Assembly: GCF_040802235.1 (NCBI RefSeq)
Contig: NC_133166.1
Coordinates: forward strand, 113,598,991-113,662,990
Direction: 5' to 3'
Source: Manis javanica
Lineage: Eukaryota; Chordata; Mammalia; Pholidota; Manidae
Length of the DNA stretch: 64,000 nucleotides
This document shows, in pieces, positions 55,301 through 64,000 of this stretch. The first letter of the stretch is position 1. Each line of letters opens with the position of its first letter. The notes under the pieces were generated by a model. That model saw only the letters and a program-made list of their open reading frames with translations. It was not told where the DNA came from and searched no databases. The translations under genes and the position numbers were made by a program.

Positions 55301-58300
55301 TTATGGGCTGAGACTTTCACAGCTGCTTTCCAGAGCCTCCAGGTTGCAGCAGGTATGAATGGCATCATTCCGCTGGTAGCGAATGGGTTGCGCACGCTGG
55401 CACCATGAGCAGATTTTGCTGAAGTGGGAGCAATGGACGCTGGGTTGATGGTAGATCCACGTGCCGCAGGACAACGACTCACAATGGGGCATCATTAGGG
55501 GGACGGCAGAATCACACCTCTGGGGAGAAGAGGAGAGAGAGAAAATGTCACTGACAAGCCACTGGAATTGGGGGCTGAAGGCTGTGATTTCCCTCACTCC
55601 TGGGGTTGCCAGGTTCCTTGTCTTCTCAAGCCCACCCTTGTCCTAATGGCCCGAGTTCCACGGATACACACCCAGGTCTGCCTAGCGGCACCGTGTAGCG
55701 TGCTAACATCAGGCTTCCGAGAACCTGTCTGCATGCAGCCTCAGAGCGCAGTCTGCCCATATCCTGTCCTGGGCGCCTCTGTCTCTGGCCGGAAGTCCAC
55801 ACTCACCTTCCTGTGTGCCTACTGCCTGGCCGGGCCCTTGGCCTCCCTGCTCAGGCCTCCTCGAGCGTCTCCTCTCCCCTGGGCACCTGGCTCTGCCCTA
55901 TCCTACTCCAGGCCTCACACAACCACCCTCCCCGAGAAGCAGCTCCTGGCAGCTGCCACCTTCAGCTGTGCTTCCCCTCTGCCCGGGCCTCCAGCCCCGG
56001 GGCCCAGCTGGCTTGCTAGACTCCTCACCACCACGCCCTGCCCTTGTCAGCAGCCTGGCCTGCGTGCACGCAAAGCCTGTGACCCTGCCCTGCATGGGGC
56101 AGGCACTGTGGCAGAATGAACCCCAGCAAGGGGCTTCTATCTCTGGCAGGTGTGTTTTGGGCTCCCCGGGGCCCCACACTGCCTGCAGGGAGAGCAGGAC
56201 GGCTCTCATCTGCCCCTTGACACTTAGAAGGACTTAATGGATCTGTCAAAACTAATGTAGAATCAGGGAGACCGGGGCAGAGCCTGACAGACACCACAGG
56301 GCTCTTTCTTTCTCAACACCTGCAACCGGGAGCCCATCCACCCCTGTCATCTCTGTGCCCTGCAGGACGGGGTTCTCCTCACTGCATGGGGCCCTGGTTC
56401 TGGGGTGGGGGTTACTTCAGGCCCCTCCTCCAGGTGCCCGTCTCCCTTCCTCAGTGGGTTCCCGGGAACCTGCAGTCCTCTCCCTCACTCTGCTGAGGAG
56501 ACGTCTGCAGGAGCAGCAGGTGACACTCTGCTTTTTGGGGAGTGTTCATGGCAGGAAGAACTTGGCACAAAACTTCCATGGTTTTTCCTGACCTGGGCGA
56601 TCTCTGCCGTCCCGTGTGTTCTCACCAATCCACCCAAGGGCCGAGGAAGCCCGAGCTTGGCTGGAGTGGACGACAAGCTCTGCCAGCACCGCGGACGGGG
56701 GCACCTGTCGGGCAGCCACCCACATCTAGAAGCCTGGGCCTGTGATAAGGGGAGACCCGGGGACGGGGACCAGCTGGGGGTGGGGAATATGGGCCCTCAC
56801 GCCTTTTCTCTGTCCCAGGCCTCTAGGGCCCAGATGATGTCCTTACTGTGATGCCGGGTGATCAAAGCCCAGCACCCATAACCTCACCACCACAGAAGCC
56901 AGGCCTTCTGGGCCCGTGTCTGTGGGGCAGGAGCCGCCTGCCCCTGGCTGCCCTCGGCCCAGCCTGGGGCATCAGCACCTGTCTAGGGCCCTTCTCACCT
57001 CTGGTACCTTCATCTTCTCTTTATCAGGATTCCTACAGCACGATACAATGACCGAGGGGCACTTCTGGGCCAGTGCGGCTGGGCTCTAGAAGGAGAAAAC
57101 AGTGTCTGCTTCTTGGCGGGCAGCTCCTGGGGTAGGGACACTGTGGCTGTTGCCCTGCACCTGTCACTTCCTGGCCACTCCGCCAGTGTTTGCTGGGAGA
57201 ACTCAAGGACCAAGGGGCAGCACCGTGTCCCTTAGGAGAGAGCCGCCCTAGTGCAAACCCGGCAAACTCTTAGTTTGCAAATAAGGCTGCTCCCCAAAAG
57301 GGCAAGAAATTCTATCACCTCGCCTTCGTTCCCGGGGCAGCCCTCCTTAGAGAAGCCTGGCCCTGGGACTCTGGGACTCAGAGGAGGGGACCAGGTCTGA
57401 AACCGAGCCCCTTTACCATAACCCACCTGCGTCCTATGGAAGACCCTCCTACACACAGGCGTTTGAACAAAAGCCCCTTGTCTCAGAGGGAATCACAGCA
57501 GTTGCTGAAACAGGCCCCTGAGTTGCTCATTCAGTGACAGAGGCCCTCGGTCAGGCTCTGAAGGGAGCACGAGAAGGGTGTCCTCTGTGTGACACTGGGA
57601 GCCCCACATCTTATAGGGGGCCCACCATGGCCCTGTCACCCTCTTCTGCCAGCTCTCCCTGCCCAGGTCATGAGGGCTGGGGGTGGGGGAGACTGCCCTA
57701 GGCTGCGGGGGGGCTCACTGTGAAGGCCAGTGTGCCCGCAGGCTCTGACACCATCACAACCAAAGCAAACACGACCTACCTTGTGTGGTGCTGGTGGTGG
57801 CTTCTGGGAAATAGAAAGATGGAGTGATAAACACAGGTTGGAAGGCTCTGGCTCAGCCTTGTACACAGGAGGGGGCCTGCTCTGCAGCAGAGGGACAGAG
57901 CAGGGCCTTGGGTGTCCACCTGAGTGCTCGCTGCGTGTGGGTCTGTGGTCGGCTGGCTCCACCTGCCTGCGCTGAGCCCACCCTTCCCCGTGGGTCCCCG
58001 GGGAGACATTCAGCCTAGGATGCCTGGTGCTGCTGCAGGCATCTAACGGGGGGTTTTCATCAGCACCCTATACGTCTTATGAAGACAAGAGATCCTCCCC
58101 TTCCCTTCCTGCTCCTCCCCCCTTCCTCCGCACACCCTGAACCGCCCCTGTGCCCGGCCCTCAGGGAAGTCCACCTGGCACCCTGGCTTCCTGTCCTCAG
58201 GCCCCCAGTGTGCAGACCTCAGGCCTTCCGGCGTCTTGCTGGGGCTGCGCCCTCACACCCCCGGGGTCCTTCCTCCCATAGTGCTCCCGGGCCTGCCCTT

Positions 58301-61300
58301 GGGAGCCCAGCTAGCCGGGCCTCTGCGCCCGCCCTACCCGGGGCCCGCCTCTGCCCTCTGCTGTTGCCCTGGTTAGGCAGCACAATGGCCACATGCCATG
58401 AAGGTGACATTTTCCCCCAGTATCTCAGGGACCAAGGCCCATCGAGACACCAGTCCTGGAGCTGCCATGGCAGGAATGGGGGCACTTCACTTCTGTCCCC
58501 TGCCCAGCCTGGCGCCCAGCCCTGACGACTGGGCCCTGAGTAGTGACTGGGAAGGAAGGACAGGGCTCCAGAGATGGGCAGAGGCCATGTGTGTTTTTAA
58601 AGGCACAGCTGCCCCAGAGGAGAGCAATCGGGGGACACCTGGCCTTCCCTTTGGGGCCATCGCTGCCCAGGCAGGGTGTGTGCTTTCCTCCAATCCACAG
58701 CAGAGGCCCCTCCCTGGCCTTTGTCCCTGTGGGTCCTTCAGAAGCCTGAGTCAGGGCCTGGGGTCACTTCTCCTCAGGGGTAAGCCCCTCAGAGGCCAGG
58801 CTGTGTGCCCAGGAATGGGAGGGTGGCTCTGAGCCCCCATGTGCGCAGGTGATGACCTCAGAACTGACGGGAACCTTCCCACAGGCGGAATCCCGGGGCA
58901 GCCAGGAGTCCCCATACTCTGGGGGACGGCTGGGGAGTGCCTGGGCCACAGGGCTGTGTAGTCAGGGGTCACTCACACTTTTACTGCGCCATCGCCAGAT
59001 ACAGCAGCAGCACAGCACCAGGAAAAAGGGCAGCGTCAGGAGGGGCACAGCCCAGTAGAGAGAGTGTAAACTGAGGAACACCCCTCTGGGAGGCCCTCCA
59101 TCTGGCTGAGTATCCTCTTTGTCTTCCGGCCCACCATCTGGAAGGGCTCTTTGTTGGGCAGGCGGTGGTGTGGCACCCAGTAAGGCAGGTGGGGTCCCCT
59201 CCTGAGGAAAGCACACGTGTTAAGTCCTCGTGCACCTGGGCAGCTTCCTGTGGTGCCCATCACTTGGCATCCCACCCCACACCTCCAAATCCACCTTTCC
59301 CCCTTACACTCAGATTACCCCACTCTGAGAGGCCACAGCAGGACTAGGAGCCAGGGGCTGGGCCCTGAGGGCCCTGAAGCACCCTGGGCCACAGACCCTG
59401 CTCAGAGGCTCTGACCCAGAACCCTGCCAGGGTGTCCGGCATCCTCCGTGCTGGGCCACAGGCAGTGCCCACTGCATGCCCGGGCTGACAGCACAGGGGC
59501 CTGGGGAGGTGCCCACCAGTGAAGGCACACAGGGGGTGCAGGGGGGCTCCTGGGGCCGGGATGAAGGGGGTCTGCAGCATCAGGGCAGCACCCTGGGCCT
59601 ATCTCCTCATAGCCTGGCCCTCCCTGGCCCCTACCCAGAGCTGCTCAGCCCCTCTGAGCTGCACTTCCACATCCGGAGGAGCGAGTGAGGGGACACCTGT
59701 GAGGTTTAGGGTTCATACCCCATCCTGGTACAGGGCAGGCCCGTAAGGAATGGGGGCTCCTGTCCTGTTCTTCTTCATAGTCACGGAGAAGCCCACTGTA
59801 TCTGTGCAGTCAGGGGCTGCAAGGCCTGAACCGGTCACCCAAGTGCGATGCTTCAGGGAAGGGGGAGAGGGACAGGGCGAGGTGGACTCCGTGCCCAGGA
59901 GGCAGGGCCAAGGAGAGGGGAGGCCAGGCCAGGGCGGGGGGGAAGCCACTGTGCTGGGAGTAGACACCGGTTGGCTCCTGAGTTCTTCTCCCAATGTGCC
60001 TGTTGAAGGGCGCTTGTCACCAGGTGGGACCCCAATGGGCAAGTGGGTCAGTTCCGTCTGCTGCCGGGAGCAGACATCCAGGGATAAGTATAAACAGACA
60101 TGCCCAGGAGTGTCAGTGCTGTCGGAAGCCAGGCGTGGGAGCAGGGGCTGTACCCGCAGCGGGGCCCGAGCACCAGTGCAGTGGAATTCACCTCCACTAT
60201 GCAGGGCCGGAGGGGGTCCCAGCCTCCAGGGCTCCTGGGTCTGAGACCCCAGTTTTGAGGGCCTGGACTCTAGCTCCCTGCACACAGCCTCCAGCCTCCA
60301 CCCCCCACCTAAGCCAGACCCAGAGGGAGCTCTGAACTCCCCACCAGGAGACCCAGGCCAGGGAGGCGGCAAGGTGGGAGTCAAGGGGCCGCTCTCAGCA
60401 CTGTCCCGGAGTCTGCTTGGAGCTCCAAGTGCAGGGTGCCATGTGCCTTCAGGGACCCTGGGCTTGCAACAGGGCAGAGGAGCTGCACGGCCGCAGACAC
60501 CTTCACAGGGGTACCCCGAGGGCACTTCTGAAGCCTGAGCGGGGGCACCGCTCCCCAGGGAAAGGTTCAGGGGCTGCCGTGGCTGTGAGGTGCTGCCCAG
60601 GTGCCCAGCTGCCCAAGCGACTTGCTGGGCCTGCCCTGGACACTGTTCCTGCCTTTGGCTTCCCAGTGTGTCTCCCTGTCCGGGGATGCACAGAGTACAG
60701 TCCCAGGGGGCGGCAGTAGTCTCACCCTGGACGTCGCACAGGTCGTCCTGCTGATCTCTAAATCCTTCTTGATGAAGGTGAGGCCATTATCCAGGCTGAT
60801 ATCGATGAGGACGGCCCTAGAGCACAGAAAGGGCAGACGGTGACCCGCAGCCCAGACGGTGACCCGCAGCCCAGACGGCACCGTGCGTGCGCTTGGCTCA
60901 ACCTGCACCCGACCGTGGTCCTCGTTGTAACAGCTCTGATCAGCGGGCATTCAGGACCCTGAGTAGGGGGCAGCACGGGGCAGGAGGGCCCACCCCAGGA
61001 CAGACGAGGCCCCCTGTGCAATGAAGGCTGAGCAGGCCGTGAGGAGCCCTGCAGGGCCTAGATGCCCTCGTGGCCACGGGCCAAGTGGCCAGGCGGGCTG
61101 TTTGGTGTCACCTCCCAAACTCTTTTCCATGACAGAGCATGCTGGCTTGTCCCTGAAAGGTGCCTGGGCCACAGGTACCGTCCCTGGGGCCCGGCACCTC
61201 TTGCATCCTGCCCTCCTTGACAGAGCCTGGGTGACAGGGGATCACAGCCCCTCAGGGGAGCACCCGCACAGGTGGGTGCAGAGGAAGCCCTGAGCCCTCC

Positions 61301-64000
61301 CAGAACTGGTGTGAGCAGCCCCTCCAGAGGACGCATCACGCACGCTGGTCCCGCCATAGTGCCCATAACTGACCACATTCCCTGAGCTTTACGCCTACCG
61401 GCCCTGATTATTCATCTCCAGTCCTGGGCAGGTAACGGAGGTGTCTTCCACCGATAAAGCCTTCATTCCTGGAAGAAAGTGACACGCAAATAATGTCAAT
61501 GGACATGTCCCCACATCCCCGACGCCCCTCCTGTGGCCCTTGGCAAGCAGAGCTCGCCCCTTGGCGGATGTCGGCTTCCGTTCTCTGCCTGCCTGGGAGC
61601 ACCTGCCTCACACCAAGTGCCGTGCTGCTGACCCGACTGTCATTTCAGCTGCGACCTTCTGAACATTCTTACCCTTCGTTGGAGCTCAGAATGAAAACTC
61701 AATGCTAAGTATGGTCAGGGGAAAGGATTGGTGTCTGGGTGGGGAAAGGCTAGGATTAAATGGGCAAAAATACCCAAAGCGGTGCAAACTGACTTTCCCG
61801 TTGGATGTGCCCAGTCCGGAGAGGAGGAGGATGGGACGGCAGCCCAGCACGCAGAGGGGCCTGGACAGGCACGAGCGACTGGAAAGGAGTTTTCAAACCA
61901 GTATTACATGCACGGGATGAACTCCCATTTATTAGTGTCCTCTCTAATTTCTCTTAAGAGTGTCCTTCACTTTCTTGGTTAGGTTCATTTCTAGGTAGTT
62001 TATTCTTTTTGATGCATTTGTGAATGGAATTGTTTTCCTGATTTCTCTTTCTGCTAGTTCATCATTAGGGTATAGGAATGCAACAGATTTCTGTGTACTA
62101 ATTCTGTATCCTGAGAATTGGCTGAATTCAGATATTAGTTCCAGTAGTTTTGGAATGGAGCCTTTAGGGTTTTTTATGGCATCATCTTTCAATCTCAAGT
62201 GAACACACCATCCTGGCAGACCTGGCAGAGACTCAGAGCCCTGGGGCTGCGTCGACTTCCCTCCCATAGACTCATGGACTCGAGTCCTTGCCTCCCAAGG
62301 GAAGGGAGAGCCCAGGAAAGGGCGGGGGTGCATCTCTTAGGGTGCACCCCACCCAAAACCCCACCAGGGCTACAGGACAGGCTGCTCCCGGGGGTATGAT
62401 GGTGCTGGGGATCGATTCAGTCCTGGGCACGAGCGGCAGGTGCCCAAGCACCCAGCCAGTGACCCCTTCCACTGTCCATGCTGCTGGTTTTTGGGGTGTG
62501 CACAGTGAATGGCCAGCATGGGCCCTGGTTTGCTGGGGGACAGCTGTCACCGGGGGACAGGAGGGGCTGCTTACGGATGATTTCCTTCCCAGTGCGAAAC
62601 TGACAGACAACGTCATTGTTGCGGACGCCCTGAAAACCTTTTCCAATAACCTTGACGGTCTTTTTCCCTGCAAGAGTAATATCCAGACGTCTGTGTGGGG
62701 AAGCGTGGCGGTGTTTTCCTCAGATCACAGCTATGGCAGGCCGCCCCCACAACAGAATTCCCATGAACCCTTGGGGCGTGCAGCTGTAGCTGAACCCACA
62801 TCTGGGCAACCCCCTGGCCAAATCTTCTCCTTTCGGTCATTGACGGCGTACTCCCGGGAGCCTGGGCTGGGTGCAGTCTTAGGTGCCTCTCCCCACTTCC
62901 CATGACCCACGAAGTCCATCCATTAAAGGCCCCCAGCCTAGTTCCCTCCATAGGTGCAAACCCAGCCAGGGGTTTCTGCTCTGAAATCCCGACGTGCCCC
63001 CTAATGGGCGCAGGCAGGGACCAGGCAACCCTGAGACTATACACATTCACACCACATGTGCCACACGCGCCACACACACACACACACGGTGCGCTCATAC
63101 ACACCACACAGACTGGAACCACATACAACACTCCCACCACACACATGGCACATTCACAAAACACACACACACACACTCCTGCGTTTACAACAGCGACCCC
63201 AGTTATTACCTCTAGTGCAGAGAGAGGAGAAGTCCACAGACGTAATCTCTACACAAGACCTGGCTATGAGCTGCAGTAGAGAGAGAGAGGAGTGGCAGGG
63301 TCACGGGCGTGGACGGCGGGGGCGCGGCGTGCAGCCCCCTCCATCCCCCTCACTCACGGGGTCAACGATGTCTTCCAGTCCGCTGTATCCAGTGTCCACT
63401 GCAAGCACATGACCCACTGTGCCAGCAATTTCCAGGAGCTGAAAGGGAGAGGAGACAGCCTGGGCCCACAGCCAGGGGTGATGACCCAGAGGTCCCCATC
63501 CCAGGACACAGACACGGAGGGCTGCACCCCGGCACCTCCAGCAGCCCCCGCTCAGGGGAGGGAAAACCCTTCCACCCTCACCTCTGCTGTGTAGGTCTTA
63601 CACAACACTTGCTACTCATTCTGAACGGCCACCTTGCACATCTTTCAACTCCCTGGGCCCAGCCTCAGCGGACAGGCCCCCCCCTACTCCCCAGGGACCT
63701 CCTGGTGGGTGGAGGCCCATCGTCTGGGCGACCCTGAGAGCGCCGTCTTTGAAGCTTTCCCCTGCGAGGCTCCCAAGGGACCCCCCTTTCGCTGCTCAGA
63801 ATTACCTGGTATTTCTGGGAATCTTCCACACCCACGAAATACAGAGTTGCCCCCAACTGCCTGGATTTTTCAGCCTGAGAAAGAGGAAGTCTTGGGTATA
63901 ATAAATTTGGTCCAAATATGTGGACCCAAAGGCTGGTAACAATGGGCTTAACTCACTTCAACTTTTGTCTCCGCAAAGGATTCTGGTAGGAGTGGTCCAC
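55301..64000 (-). CDS. ANTXRL: ANTXRL gene C, 3' part (exons 6-16)
   Basis: Second downstream copy, entering from the right edge. Exons in coding order: 6 (63957 to window end, partial), 7 63806-63874, 8 63358-63438, 9 63210-63270, 10 62575-62667, 11 61399-61468, 12 60726-60816, 13 58977-59201, 14 57780-57803, 15 56999-57085, 16 55301-55519 with the TAA. All splice sites and phases seen in gene B are kept. Compared with gene B I count five amino-acid changes (exon 7 Gln to Glu, exon 8 Ile to Val, exon 10 Asp to Asn, exon 11 Lys to Glu and Arg to Gln) and one silent change (exon 8). Exons 9 and 12-16 encode the same residues. No stop or frameshift is visible. Exons 1-5 lie to the right of the window. 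Confidence 0.87.
61944..62197 (-). mobile_element. L1 ORF2 fragment in ANTXRL intron 10 (gene C)
   Basis: Same fragment as at 29,087-29,340, with one amino-acid difference near its left coding end. Confidence 0.93.

Overview
This is mammalian genomic DNA: split exons with GT-AG sites, L1, L2 and MIR repeats, long TG/CA microsatellites, a solo retroviral LTR and CpG islands. The species cannot be fixed. The two L1 3' tails at 21.3-22.4 kb look non-primate and remind me of pangolin or another laurasiatherian, but that is recollection, not a test.

The dominant structure is a direct tandem repeat with a period of about 32.74-32.91 kb. Position 4 corresponds to 32746, and almost everything in 1-31,150 recurs in order and orientation in 32,743-64,000. 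The window starts and ends inside the repeat, so the outer limits and the true copy number are not visible. Outside a few noisy patches the copies differ only by scattered single bases, microsatellite length and two clear indels (33 bp and about 45 bp).

Each repeat period carries one minus-strand gene of the anthrax toxin receptor-like family (ANTXRL), identified by reading exons on the minus strand. Gene B (35,927 down to 22,399) is complete in the window: 16 coding exons with consistent splice phases encode a signal peptide, a vWA/I domain, an Ig-like domain, one transmembrane helix and a Cys-rich tail. Gene A (3,150 to 821, exons 1-3) runs off the left edge. Gene C (64,000 to 55,301, exons 6-16) enters from the right edge. 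All three parts of the vWA metal site (MIDAS) look degraded, while the domain scaffold is kept.

The roughly 19 kb between genes holds, left to right on the plus strand: ANTXRL exon 1; a stray exon-10-like relic from an older partial duplication; an inverted pair of ZNF143-type sites; unrecognised single-copy DNA; an ERV1-type solo LTR (minus) beside a long TG tract and a CpG island; L2, MIR and L1 remnants; a second CpG island containing an ATG-CAG followed directly by a splice donor on the plus strand; and an L1-rich block ending 26 bp from the ANTXRL stop codon.

A technical warning applies to 35,575-39,660. It carries roughly a hundred net extra single bases relative to 2,820-6,980, and comparison with a third paralogous segment shows the extra bases are in the right-hand copy. 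This looks like unpolished long-read sequence, and it includes exon 1 of gene B.
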